From Fidelibacterota bacterium (GTDB lineage: Bacteria; Fidelibacterota; Marinisomatia; Marinisomatales; UBA1611), in assembly GCA_002708715.1 (NCBI GenBank), contig PAPB01000038.1:1-64000 (forward strand): DNA of 64,000 bases, written 5' to 3'. This document shows positions 37,575 to 46,519 of the stretch, one piece after another. A program made the position numbers and the translations under genes. Numbering within the stretch: position 1 is the first letter of the stretch; every line of letters begins with the position of its first letter. The notes under the pieces are model-generated. The model searched no databases and was not told the origin of the DNA. It saw nothing but the letters and a program-made list of their open reading frames with translations.

Positions 37575-38687
37575 ATGTATTTCGATCATAGTGCAACGAC
37601 ACCAGTTCATCCTGATGTCCAAAATTTAATCAACTCTATAAACCATGAAATATATGGAAATCCTTCGTCTATTTATCATCTAGGCCAAAAAGCACGCTCA
37701 ATAATAGAAAATGCTAGAAACCAAATTGCAAAATCTATAAATACAACATCGAAAAAAATTATTTTTACCAGTGGAGGGACTGAAGCTAATAATCATGTGT
37801 TATGGTCAATGTTAAAAAGAAAAAAAAATCATGTTATTTCTAATGTTATTGAACATCCAGCAATAATTAAAGTACTTCAATTTTTAACAGATTTAAATGT
37901 CAATCATTCACTAATCCAAGTTAATAATCAAGGAATAATTGATATTGATGATCTAATCAATAAAATAAATAATAATACAGGACTAATATCTATAATGATG
38001 GCCAATAATGAAATAGGTACTATTCAGCCCTTGGATAATGTAATAAAATTAGCTCATGATAAAGGAATCTTAGTCCATACTGATGCTGTACAATGTTTAG
38101 GGAAAATTGATATTGATGTCGAAAAATTAGGCGTGGATTTTTTAAGCTTATCTGCACATAAATTTTATGGGCCAAAAGGTGTAGGAATTCTCTATGTAAA
38201 AAACCCTGAAAAAATGCATCCTTTAATTATTGGAGGGAATCAAGAAAATTCCCTTAGAGGAGGAACAGAGAATGTAGCATCTATTGCAGGTATGGGGCTA
38301 GCAGCTGAAATAGCTATTAATTGCATAGAAAACACCATAAAGCATCTAAAAACTTTGGAAAAACAATTTAAAGATGCTTTAAATAATAATTTTAAAAATA
38401 TCATGTACAATGGTAATCAAATTAAAAAAATTCCTGGTTTAGTAAGTGCTTCTTTTCCTAACAATGATTCAAAAATTATGCTAATAAGACTTGATAGAGA
38501 AAAAATTTATGTTTCGAATGGTTCTGCATGTGGAGCAGGTGATGTTAAACCATCACCTGTTTTATCAGCTATTGGATTAGATGACGCTAGTAATCTTTCA
38601 ACATTACGATTCAGCTTTGGTAGAACCAACAATGTGGAAGAAATAAAATTCCTTATAGATAGATTAAATAAAATAGTTTCTTATTAA
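37575..38687 (+). CDS. iscS: Cysteine desulfurase
   Basis: The 370-aa PLP enzyme supplies sulfur as persulfide. Visible are YFDHSATTPVHP, FTSGGTEANNHVLW, the PLP lysine in SLSAHKFYGPKGVG, the carboxylate site LRGGTENVASIAG and the catalytic cysteine loop SNGSACGAGDVKPS. The Cys in the loop is present. The TAA stop overlaps the mnmA ATG (TAATG), so the two are coupled. The sulfur thus goes to tRNA thiolation; Fe-S assembly proteins are not adjacent. Confidence 0.95.
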   Translation: MYFDHSATTPVHPDVQNLINSINHEIYGNPSSIYHLGQKARSIIENARNQIAKSINTTSKKIIFTSGGTEANNHVLWSMLKRKKNHVISNVIEHPAIIKVLQFLTDLNVNHSLIQVNNQGIIDIDDLINKINNNTGLISIMMANNEIGTIQPLDNVIKLAHDKGILVHTDAVQCLGKIDIDVEKLGVDFLSLSAHKFYGPKGVGILYVKNPEKMHPLIIGGNQENSLRGGTENVASIAGMGLAAEIAINCIENTIKHLKTLEKQFKDALNNNFKNIMYNGNQIKKIPGLVSASFPNNDSKIMLIRLDREKIYVSNGSACGAGDVKPSPVLSAIGLDDASNLSTLRFSFGRTNNVEEIKFLIDRLNKIVSY

Positions 38688-39760
38688 TGGAAAAAGTTAT
38701 TGTTGGGATGAGCGGTGGAGTGGATAGTGCTGTTGCAGCATCTATTTTAATAGAAAAAGGATTTAATGTTGAAGGTTTATTTATGAAAAACTGGGAGGAT
38801 AATTCAGAATTTTGTACTGCAGAACAAGATTATAAAGATGCATTACAAGTTTGTGATAAACTAAATATCCCTCTTCGTTCGGTTAATTTTTCAAAACAAT
38901 ATTGGGATCGCGTTTTTAAAGATTTCTTAAATGAGCATAAAAAAGGCCGTACTCCTAATCCTGATATTTTATGTAATACAGAAATAAAATTTAAAGAGTT
39001 TTATAAGTATGCCTTAAATCTAGGAGCGGATCGCATTGCAACAGGCCATTACGCACAAAATCAATTTATAGATAACCATACAAAACTATTAAAAGGTAAA
39101 GATAGCACAAAAGATCAAAGTTATTTTCTTTACGGACTTAATCAAAAACAAATTACTAACTCAATCTTCCCCATAGGAAATCTTAATAAAAAAGACGTCC
39201 GATATCATGCAAAAAAACTTGGCTTTACAAATGCAAACAAAAAAGATAGTGTAGGAATTTGTTTTATTGGTGAACGCAATATGAAAAAATTTTTATCGAA
39301 ATATCTTCCTAGAAATCCAGGGAATATAATTACTACAAATGGAACTAATATGGGATCACATGAAGGTTTAATGTACTATACGATAGGACAACGCAGAGGA
39401 TTAGGAATTGGAGGAAGAAATAATAAACAAAAAGGTGCATGGTATGTCGCTGGAAAAGACATGGAAAATAATGAATTGATAGTTGTGCAAGGTCATGAAC
39501 ATCCTGCTTTATACCATAGAAAAATTATAGGCTCTAATTTGAATTGGATATCAGGATTAAAACCAATTCAACAAGACCTTAATGCAAAAATTCGTTATAG
39601 GAGTAAAGATAAACCTTGCAAAATTAAAATTTTAGAAAATAATAAAATCTCAGTCAAGTTTCATGAACCTCGTTTTGCAATAACTCCTGGACAATCAATA
39701 GTCTTCTACGAAAAAAATGTTTGTCTAGGTGGCGCTGTTATTGATTCATACAAAAATTGA
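38687..39760 (+). CDS. mnmA: tRNA-specific 2-thiouridylase MnmA
   Basis: The 357-aa enzyme makes s2U34 in tRNA. The PP-loop is GMSGGVDSAVAA. The two catalytic cysteines are in PDILCNTEIKF and VGICFIGER, and the tRNA-binding loop includes DQSYFLYGL. The C-terminal barrel is complete. It is translated from an ATG overlapping the iscS stop, which gives the sulfur donor and acceptor in one operon. Confidence 0.97.
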   Translation: MEKVIVGMSGGVDSAVAASILIEKGFNVEGLFMKNWEDNSEFCTAEQDYKDALQVCDKLNIPLRSVNFSKQYWDRVFKDFLNEHKKGRTPNPDILCNTEIKFKEFYKYALNLGADRIATGHYAQNQFIDNHTKLLKGKDSTKDQSYFLYGLNQKQITNSIFPIGNLNKKDVRYHAKKLGFTNANKKDSVGICFIGERNMKKFLSKYLPRNPGNIITTNGTNMGSHEGLMYYTIGQRRGLGIGGRNNKQKGAWYVAGKDMENNELIVVQGHEHPALYHRKIIGSNLNWISGLKPIQQDLNAKIRYRSKDKPCKIKILENNKISVKFHEPRFAITPGQSIVFYEKNVCLGGAVIDSYKN

Positions 39761-39819
39761 AACATTTAGAAATGTCTTCTATTTTGGAACTATATTAACT
39801 TTATTAAATTCAATCAATT

Positions 39820-40287
39820 ATGAGAACCATATTAAAAGCACTTACTATTTTAGGTTTTATTATAAATTGTTTAATCGGACAATTTTATAGTGATTTGCCT
39901 AAAAACACTTCGTCTTCAAGTCTTAATAGAGGGAAAGATGATAATCTTAATTTCTACAGCCATTCAAACAAATTTAACATCAATCATGGTTTCAGCATGT
40001 CAATGATGTCTAATGGTCAAAGTCTATATTCAGTTTCTCAATTTAACAACCACATATCATATCAATTATTAGATGGACTAATATTAGATGCAAATATTGG
40101 ATTATTTATGATGCAATCCCCTATACAAAATAAAAGTCAGATAGCAGAACAATTTTCTATAGCTTATGACGCATCAATTTTTTATAAACCTACAGAAAAC
40201 TCTATCTTACAAATTCGTTTACAACACTTACCATATCACCAAAAGCAACAATACTATTCACCTTTTAATTTAGGGCTCAATCAATAA
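39820..40287 (+). CDS. Secreted or outer-membrane small protein, unknown
   Basis: The 155-aa product has a signal peptide (~1-20, LTILGFIINCLIG). The mature part is low in charge with alternating polar and aromatic residues (LDANIGLFMMQSP, SILQIRLQHLPYH), suggesting a small beta-sheet protein of the envelope. I recognise no family. It directly precedes the LytR_C gene: its TAA is followed at once by TTG of the next gene, so both belong to one operon leading to rsfS-argS. Confidence 0.7.
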   Translation: MRTILKALTILGFIINCLIGQFYSDLPKNTSSSSLNRGKDDNLNFYSHSNKFNINHGFSMSMMSNGQSLYSVSQFNNHISYQLLDGLILDANIGLFMMQSPIQNKSQIAEQFSIAYDASIFYKPTENSILQIRLQHLPYHQKQQYYSPFNLGLNQ

Positions 40288-40833
40288 TTGGCAAAAAAAT
40301 CTATCCGACAAAAGAAAAAACTGTCTACCTATAAGAATCTTCCTCTTGATATAGCAATTTTTGTAGTAGGAATTCTTTTACTAAGTTTTATATATTCTTT
40401 CTCAAGAAATACTATTCAATCTGGAATACCTATTGAAGTTACTTTCCCCGAAATTAATGAACCCAGAAAACTAGCTCGTGATGTATATCAAACTAATCCA
40501 ATAAAAAATATAAAAGTTGAAGTTTTAAATGGTTGTGGTATAAAAGGGATTGCTGCAAAAACTTCTGAATTTTTAAGAATAGAACATAGAATTGATGTAA
40601 TTAAATCTGATAATGCAGATAGATATGATTATCCGAAAACAATGATCATTGGAAGAAATGAAGATCTTGATAAAATTCTATCTGTATCTAAAGCATTTGA
40701 CATTTCAATACATAATGAACAATTAATAAAACATGATCCTGATGAAACTCTAGGAGTTGATGTTACCATAATTTTAGGTAAAGACATCATTTCTTATGAA
40801 CAAATATCATCATATATTGAAAATGATAAATGA
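40288..40833 (+). CDS. LytR C-terminal (LytR_C) domain membrane protein
   Basis: The 181-aa protein has a basic N-terminus, one membrane helix (~23-41) and a periplasmic LytR_C domain (~70-175: KVEVLNGCGIKGIAAKTSEFLR, LGVDVTIILGKD; first string quoted in part). It lacks the catalytic LytR-CpsA-Psr domain. The start is TTG, placed immediately after the upstream stop. No other start precedes the membrane helix. The stop overlaps the rsfS ATG (ATGA). Confidence 0.83.
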   Translation: MAKKSIRQKKKLSTYKNLPLDIAIFVVGILLLSFIYSFSRNTIQSGIPIEVTFPEINEPRKLARDVYQTNPIKNIKVEVLNGCGIKGIAAKTSEFLRIEHRIDVIKSDNADRYDYPKTMIIGRNEDLDKILSVSKAFDISIHNEQLIKHDPDETLGVDVTIILGKDIISYEQISSYIENDK

Positions 40834-41198
40834 ACAATACCCAACTGGATAATATTTCCAGTCAATCATTATTAGATAAAATTATAAAACTCGCTTTTGA
40901 AAAAAAGGCAGAAGGGATTATCACACTTGATTTAAGAGGATTATCTGCAATAAGTGATTATTATATAATCTGTCATGGTAATTCTGAACCACAAGTAAAA
41001 GCTATTGCAGATAATATAAGAAAAGGGACTATCAATAAACCTCAACATATTGAAGGATATGAAAATAAAAAATGGATACTATTAGATTATTTTGAAATCA
41101 TAGTTCATGTTTTTGATAAAAAAGACAGAGAATATTACGAAATTGAACGAATATGGGCAGATGCACCTAAAAAAGAATTAACTCATGAAAAATCTTAA
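40830..41198 (+). CDS. rsfS: Ribosome silencing factor RsfS
   Basis: The 122-aa protein has the RsfS/Iojap core: KAEGIITLDLRGLSAISDYYIICHGNSEPQVKAIADNI (in part), EGYENKKWILLDYFEIIVHVF and REYYEIERIWADA. It binds uL14 and blocks ribosomal subunit joining under low energy. It overlaps the LytR_C gene upstream and argS downstream (14 bases), so translation is coupled across all three. Confidence 0.96.
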   Translation: MNNTQLDNISSQSLLDKIIKLAFEKKAEGIITLDLRGLSAISDYYIICHGNSEPQVKAIADNIRKGTINKPQHIEGYENKKWILLDYFEIIVHVFDKKDREYYEIERIWADAPKKELTHEKS

Positions 41199-42819
41199 AA
41201 TCAATTTAATTGATAATATTTCTTTAGCGATAAAATCACTCTCATTTCCTCAGATTGACTATAACCTGACACAACCCAAGAATCCCCAATTTGGTGATTT
41301 ATCAACAAATGCTCCATTATTAATCGCCAGCCAATTAAAACAAAATCCAATTGAAATTGGAGAATTAATAGTGAAAAAATTGCAAGATAGAGGTATAGAC
41401 AATATATCAAATATTAATATTACAGCTCCAGGATTTATCAATTTTAAAATTTCAGATACATTCTTTCAAAAACAAATCAAAATCATTATAGAGAGTAGCC
41501 ATAGCTTTGGGAAAGGCTCCTTAGGCATCGGGAAAACAGCTAATGTAGAGTTTGTTAGTGCGAACCCTACTGGTCCATTAACTGTTGGGCATGGACGTAA
41601 TGCAGTAATTGGCGATGTAATTTCAAAAATATTAGCATGGCAAGGATTCAAAGTCACAAAAGAATATTACTTTAATGATGCTGGAAGACAAATGCGAATA
41701 TTAAAGGAATCAGTTAAGGCTAGATATTATGAATTAATAAAAAAAAATTATGATTTTCCTAAAGATGGATACCAAGGAGATTATATATATGATATAGCAA
41801 AAAACATTTTACAGTTAAAAGGTGATAAGCTTAATCCTGAAAATAAATTTTTTAAAAAATATGCTGAGGATACTATTTTTAAAAATATTAAAGAATCATT
41901 AATGAACCTTGGAATTCAATTTGATCAATTCACAAATGAAAAAACTTTTTATGAGAATGGAGATATAGATAATCTTTTAAAAAAGCTCTCAAATAAAAAC
42001 CTTATTTATAAAAAAGATAATGCTACTTGGTTTAAATCTAGTGCTTTAGGAAAAGAGCACGATAAAGTATATATAAAAAGTTCAGGTGAACCTACTTATA
42101 GGGTCCCAGATACAGCCTATCACATAAATAAAATCAAAAGAAAATATGATTTAATTATTGATATTTTTGGATCTGATCATGCTGATGCATATCCAGATGT
42201 ACTTATAGCTTTAGAGGCATTAGATCTAAAAACAGATCATATTAAAATATTATTATATCAATTTGTTACATTAATTCGAAACGGGAAAAAAGTTAAAATG
42301 TCTACCAGACAAGCAAACTTTATCACTTTAGATGAATTAATAGAAGAATTAGGTCCTGATGTTGTACGTTACTTTTTTATTATGAGAAGTATAAATAGCC
42401 ATCTAGATTTTGATATAGATATCGCTGCTGATCAATCAGATAAAAACCCAGTGTTTTATCTTCAATATGCATATGCTAGGATATGTAATATTATTAAAAG
42501 AGCAGATGAATTAAGATTAATAAATAATAACACTTTTAATTATAAAATAATTTCCCATCAAGAAGAAATTCAAATGCTAAAACATATGGTAAGATTTCCT
42601 GAATTTATTGAAATATCTTATAAAAACCTTGAGCCTCAATATATTACAATCTATTTACAACAATTAGCTTCATTTTTCCACAAATTTTATAGCAAGTGTA
42701 AAGTTATAACAGATAATAAAGAACTTACTACCTCTAGAATTAATTTAATAAAATCTGTGAAAATTATTTTACAAAATGGTTTCAATATCCTTGGAATAAA
42801 AGCACCCGAAAAAATGTAA
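41185..42819 (+). CDS. argS: Arginyl-tRNA synthetase
   Basis: The 544-aa class I synthetase has the HIGH-like VSANPTGPLTVGHGRNAVIGD and the KMSK-like VKMSTRQANFITLDEL. An N-terminal Add1 domain precedes the catalytic core and a C-terminal DALR anticodon-binding domain begins near residue 430. It starts inside rsfS, 14 bases before that stop, so the ATG is fixed by overlap. MarC follows directly. Confidence 0.96.
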   Translation: MKNLKINLIDNISLAIKSLSFPQIDYNLTQPKNPQFGDLSTNAPLLIASQLKQNPIEIGELIVKKLQDRGIDNISNINITAPGFINFKISDTFFQKQIKIIIESSHSFGKGSLGIGKTANVEFVSANPTGPLTVGHGRNAVIGDVISKILAWQGFKVTKEYYFNDAGRQMRILKESVKARYYELIKKNYDFPKDGYQGDYIYDIAKNILQLKGDKLNPENKFFKKYAEDTIFKNIKESLMNLGIQFDQFTNEKTFYENGDIDNLLKKLSNKNLIYKKDNATWFKSSALGKEHDKVYIKSSGEPTYRVPDTAYHINKIKRKYDLIIDIFGSDHADAYPDVLIALEALDLKTDHIKILLYQFVTLIRNGKKVKMSTRQANFITLDELIEELGPDVVRYFFIMRSINSHLDFDIDIAADQSDKNPVFYLQYAYARICNIIKRADELRLINNNTFNYKIISHQEEIQMLKHMVRFPEFIEISYKNLEPQYITIYLQQLASFFHKFYSKCKVITDNKELTTSRINLIKSVKIILQNGFNILGIKAPEKM

Positions 42820-42820
42820 C

Positions 42821-43471
42821 ATGATTGAATTTATTCAACATGAAATCCACTTTTTTGTTTTTTGCCTAACGACTCTCTTTACATTAATTAATCCAATTGG
42901 CATCGCTCCCATTCTAATTATAATGACTGAGAGGTTTGAAAAAAAAGAAAAATATAATATCGCAAAAAAAGGTTCTGTTACAGCATTTATTACTCTTATT
43001 CTTTTCTCATTTCTTGGCTCTATTATATTTAATTTTTTTGGAATCACCATAGAAGCCTTTCAAATTATGGGTGGAATTCTTTTTTTTAGAAATGGTTTAA
43101 AAATGTTGGATGCTAAAATAGGAAGGTCACGTACTACCCCAGCAGAACAAGAGGAATCTCAAGATAGTAATGATATAGCTATAAGTCCTATAGGAATACC
43201 CATAATAGCAGGACCAGGTGCGATTACGGCAACAATGTTATTATCAAGCCAAACACCTCAAGTATATAGTTATGTAACTTTGATGTTTGCAATTTTTACA
43301 GTCCTTTTTTTTGTGTATATAATATTAAGAAATGGCAACATACTTTTAAAATTACTAGGCACAACAGGGATACGAATAATTCAACGTTTAATGGGTTTAA
43401 TATTAATGGTAATTGCAGTACAGTTTGTTATTAATGGAATAATATCTGCACTTAAACCGTATATTCTATAA
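42821..43471 (+). CDS. MarC-family integral membrane protein
   Basis: The 216-aa protein has six hydrophobic helices and the MarC-family strings FTLINPIGIAPI, MGGILFFRNGLKML and SPIGIPIIAGPGAITATM. The function of MarC proteins is not known, since the claimed link to antibiotic resistance was withdrawn. It begins one base after the argS stop and ends the operon. Confidence 0.93.
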   Translation: MIEFIQHEIHFFVFCLTTLFTLINPIGIAPILIIMTERFEKKEKYNIAKKGSVTAFITLILFSFLGSIIFNFFGITIEAFQIMGGILFFRNGLKMLDAKIGRSRTTPAEQEESQDSNDIAISPIGIPIIAGPGAITATMLLSSQTPQVYSYVTLMFAIFTVLFFVYIILRNGNILLKLLGTTGIRIIQRLMGLILMVIAVQFVINGIISALKPYIL

Positions 43472-43488
43472 TTACAAAAAGTAAAGTA

Positions 43489-43980
43489 TTAAATATCATT
43501 TTTTGTCAATGGTTCCTTAAGGATATAATTAAATGTCTCTGGTTTATCAATCCTTATAGTTTGTTCATCAACTAAAGACCCTGTTTTAAAAACTCTTAAA
43601 AGATGATCCCCAGACTCCAAATCAAGACGAATAAGCCGAACATCCCAATAATGCTCTCCGTTTAATTCAAATATTAAACCTTTTTCCTTTGTTTTAAACT
43701 TACATTTATGCACGGGGTTAAGAAAAAAATCAATCTCTACCGCCTGGGATGGGTTAACAATTAACTCATATTTTAGAGGCGCAAAACCTTTCTTTTTGAT
43801 TTCAAAAATATGGAGCCCTGGAATTATACGCTCATTACGAATTGGTGATGTCCCTATATTAATATCATCTAAATAAATATCTACCTCAGTAGGAATGGTA
43901 TTAATATCTAATTTTATTTGTGCTATAGATACTGAAAGAAATAATAAAAAAATTAAATTATATTTAATATGATTCAACAT
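43489..43980 (-). CDS. PEGA-domain secreted protein
   Basis: The 163-aa protein has a signal peptide (~1-20) and a PEGA-type domain (~24-95: IPTEVDIYLDDINIGTSPI, PGLHIFEIKKKGF), a small beta-sandwich common in cell-surface proteins. A further strand-rich region follows to the end (ELNGEHYWDVRLIRLDLESG). It lies nine bases after the SH3 lipoprotein gene on the same strand, so these two form an operon for envelope functions. Confidence 0.85.
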   Translation of the reverse strand: MLNHIKYNLIFLLFLSVSIAQIKLDINTIPTEVDIYLDDINIGTSPIRNERIIPGLHIFEIKKKGFAPLKYELIVNPSQAVEIDFFLNPVHKCKFKTKEKGLIFELNGEHYWDVRLIRLDLESGDHLLRVFKTGSLVDEQTIRIDKPETFNYILKEPLTKNDI

Positions 43981-43989
43981 AGAAACATG

Positions 43990-44946
43990 TTAATTGTTTT
44001 TTATAAAATTCATATTTAACTCTCTTAAATCAGATCTATCAACCCAACCATTCATAACAACAATCTTCTCTCCTTCAATTTCTACTTCTATATATCCATA
44101 ATAAGCACCTGGAGTAACTCTATCTACAGATATCACTTCACCTTGATTCAACAAAAATAAAATTTTCGACCCTATATCTGGACCTTCTCTAAATTGCACA
44201 TTATTTTTATTAGTAATATAAAGAGGTCCTTTCATCTGTTTAGTTGGACCAATGGGAATATCTATTTTTAATTTTCTATAATTATTAAAATTTAATTTCT
44301 TAGAATAAGGTTTAAGTATAAGGTTTTCACCCGCAACAATTCGTAGATGCTCAGCAAATTGATATTCTCCTGGTATTGCAATTTGAAAAAATCCAGAATC
44401 ATTAGAATATGTAGAATGAATAACATTATCGAAATTTTGCAAAGAAATTTTTACCCTAGATAATGTTTCCTTACTATCTTTCAAATAAGTTTTACCTGAT
44501 ACAATAAGTTGACCGATTCTAATTACTTTAGATGGCAATACAATACGTCCAAATCCTATTCCTTTAAAACGAACAGAAATAGGATCAAAATTTTCATTTT
44601 GCGGTATTATTTTTATAAAATTTGTACTATTGTTTATATCAAGAGCACCCTGCGGTATAGTAGTACGAAATTCATTAGGAGCTTCTTGTAATATAGAAAT
44701 TATTGGATTCATTGTATCTGCTTTAGCATAAACTTTAAACAAAATATTATCAGGAATAGCAGAATCATATTTTAAAGGCAAAATAATTTGTACTTCACCA
44801 TATTCATAAGTCACTGAAACTAAAGGTTGTTTATTATTGTAAATAATTTCTGGATACATTGGTCCTCTAAATTGTGCACAACTAAAAATCAAAAAAAAGC
44901 CTGTGCTTATTAAGACCATACGAAAATGTTGGAAAAAGCTTTGCAT
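43990..44946 (-). CDS. Lipoprotein with carboxypeptidase-regulatory-like and SH3 domains
   Basis: The 318-aa product has a lipoprotein signal with lipobox FLIFSC (cysteine ~23). The middle shows a carboxypeptidase-regulatory-like beta-sandwich (~155-230, GKTYLKDSKETLSRVKISLQ in part). The C-terminus is a bacterial SH3 domain (~245-310, VQFREGPDIGSKILFLL, INGWVD-like NGWVDRSDL). SH3b domains bind peptidoglycan or peptides. It is divergent from the sigma factor gene, with about 100 bases between starts, so co-regulation by that sigma factor is possible. Confidence 0.85.
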   Translation of the reverse strand: MQSFFQHFRMVLISTGFFLIFSCAQFRGPMYPEIIYNNKQPLVSVTYEYGEVQIILPLKYDSAIPDNILFKVYAKADTMNPIISILQEAPNEFRTTIPQGALDINNSTNFIKIIPQNENFDPISVRFKGIGFGRIVLPSKVIRIGQLIVSGKTYLKDSKETLSRVKISLQNFDNVIHSTYSNDSGFFQIAIPGEYQFAEHLRIVAGENLILKPYSKKLNFNNYRKLKIDIPIGPTKQMKGPLYITNKNNVQFREGPDIGSKILFLLNQGEVISVDRVTPGAYYGYIEVEIEGEKIVVMNGWVDRSDLRELNMNFIKNN

Positions 44947-45045
44947 AATATGCCGTAATTTATATCCTTATTTAAAAGATTACATTGAACCACACATTTT
45001 TTTTTAAAAAATTAGTTAATTAAATAAAATTTAAAAAATCTTATC

Positions 45046-45588
45046 ATGGATAAAGAATCTGCCTTATTAATAAAAATTAAAAATTCAGATAAAATTGCTT
45101 TTCAAAAACTTTTTTATGAATTCCATGATACACTCTTCCGTTTTGTTGCGTATAGAGTACAAGATGGAGAAATTGCTAAAGACATTACCCAAGAAACATT
45201 TTTAAGGGTATGGAAGAATAGAAAAGATCTTAAACCACAAAAATCATTTTTTTCATTAATAGCTCGTATATCAACAAATTTATGTTATGACCATTTTCGT
45301 TATACAGAAGTAAGGACAAGACACAAAGAGCAAATACCTAATTATGGAATATCGCATTATGATAACCCTGAAGAAATGACTCAATTAAAACATCTTGAAA
45401 AAATTATTCACAAACTTGTTAATGATAAAATACCTCAAAAATGTAGAGAAGTTTTTATTCTTAGTAGAGTTGAAGGACTTTCCAATCGCGCAATTGCAAA
45501 ACAACTTAAGTTAAGTTTAAGAACAGTGGAAAATCAAATTTATAGAGCCCTAAAAATCTTAAAAAAAGAGCTTGAAAAATATTTATGA
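45046..45588 (+). CDS. ECF sigma-70 factor (FecI-like)
   Basis: The 180-aa protein has region 2 (LFYEFHDTLFRFVAYRVQ, DITQETFLRVWKN) and region 4 (EVFILSRVEGLSNRAIAKQL, LRTVENQIYRALKIL) of extracytoplasmic-function sigma factors, in the length usual for FecI-type members. It directly precedes an anti-sigma FecR gene and a TonB receptor, the arrangement of surface-signalled regulation in Bacteroidetes and relatives. It directs RNA polymerase to envelope or uptake genes. Confidence 0.93.
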   Translation: MDKESALLIKIKNSDKIAFQKLFYEFHDTLFRFVAYRVQDGEIAKDITQETFLRVWKNRKDLKPQKSFFSLIARISTNLCYDHFRYTEVRTRHKEQIPNYGISHYDNPEEMTQLKHLEKIIHKLVNDKIPQKCREVFILSRVEGLSNRAIAKQLKLSLRTVENQIYRALKILKKELEKYL

Positions 45589-46519
45589 GTATATCGCTAA
45601 TAAATTTCGTTATTATCTTGTAAGTGAAGTAAAACATATGAAACAAAAAAAATTAAAAAAATTAATATGGGATATTAGTAAACAAACTAAAATGCCTCCC
45701 GTCCCGAATAAAAATAATATGTGGGAAAATATTTCCTATGTAATTGGGAATTCAAATACGGATATACAAACTAAAGAAAGTTCTTCTTATACATTCTTTG
45801 AAAAGTTAATTATGCAATTCAAAATTAACTTTAGATATACTATTGCTTTCTTATTAACAATTATTTTAATTAATCCTATATATGATAAATTCAACCAAAA
45901 TAAAATTATCAAAACAAATTCTGGTGAAAGATTATCTTTTATACTTCCAGACAATTCAAAAATAACCTTAAATGCTCAAAGTAGCATATCCTATAAAAAC
46001 ACATTTAATATTAAGGACCGCATACTAGAATTAGATGGCGAAGCATATTTTGAAATTGAAAAAAACCCCTTACCTTTTATAGTGCAGACTGATCATGGCA
46101 ATATAAAAGTTCTTGGAACAAAATTTAATGTAATGAACAGGAAAAATGAATTCGAAGTCGGCGTAAATGAAGGGCAAGTAGAAATTTCTAATCAAATTGC
46201 AATTATTCAATTAAAAGATAAACAATGTATAATGGATCTGGAAAATTTTAATGATAAAAATATTATAAATATTCCATATCCAAATTACCCTGGATGGATA
46301 AATCAAAAACTATATTGTAATCAAAAATCATTAAAAACAATATGCTTAGAAATTGAAAGGCTATTTAATATAAAAATAAAATTTTCAAACCCAAATCTCA
46401 AAAATATTACTGTCACTGGAGTTATTGATATTTCAAATTTAAAAACTATGTTGAACACCGTTTCTTTATTAACACAACATAAGTTTAAATTTGAGGGTGG
46501 TAGCTACTTTATCATCTAA
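45572..46519 (+). CDS. FecR-type anti-sigma factor
   Basis: The track start at 45572 overlaps the sigma gene. The ATG at 45638 (MKQKKLKKLIWD) is an equally good start that loses 22 residues. The product has a cytoplasmic N-terminus, one membrane helix (~88-105, YTIAFLLTIILINPI) and a periplasmic FecR domain (~120-225: NSGERLSFILPDNSKITLNA, FNIKDRILELDGEAYFEI, VLGTKFNV). The C-terminal DUF4974-like region (~240-315) includes VTGVIDISNLKTMLNTVSLL. It holds the sigma factor until the TonB receptor signals. Confidence 0.92.
   Translation: MKNIYEYIANKFRYYLVSEVKHMKQKKLKKLIWDISKQTKMPPVPNKNNMWENISYVIGNSNTDIQTKESSSYTFFEKLIMQFKINFRYTIAFLLTIILINPIYDKFNQNKIIKTNSGERLSFILPDNSKITLNAQSSISYKNTFNIKDRILELDGEAYFEIEKNPLPFIVQTDHGNIKVLGTKFNVMNRKNEFEVGVNEGQVEISNQIAIIQLKDKQCIMDLENFNDKNIINIPYPNYPGWINQKLYCNQKSLKTICLEIERLFNIKIKFSNPNLKNITVTGVIDISNLKTMLNTVSLLTQHKFKFEGGSYFII

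Noticed and set aside
38536-38559. Hairpin CAGGTGATG / CATCACCTG followed by TTTT inside iscS
   Set aside because: It looks like a terminator but lies in the conserved coding part that includes the catalytic loop, with mnmA coupled downstream, so it is probably chance.
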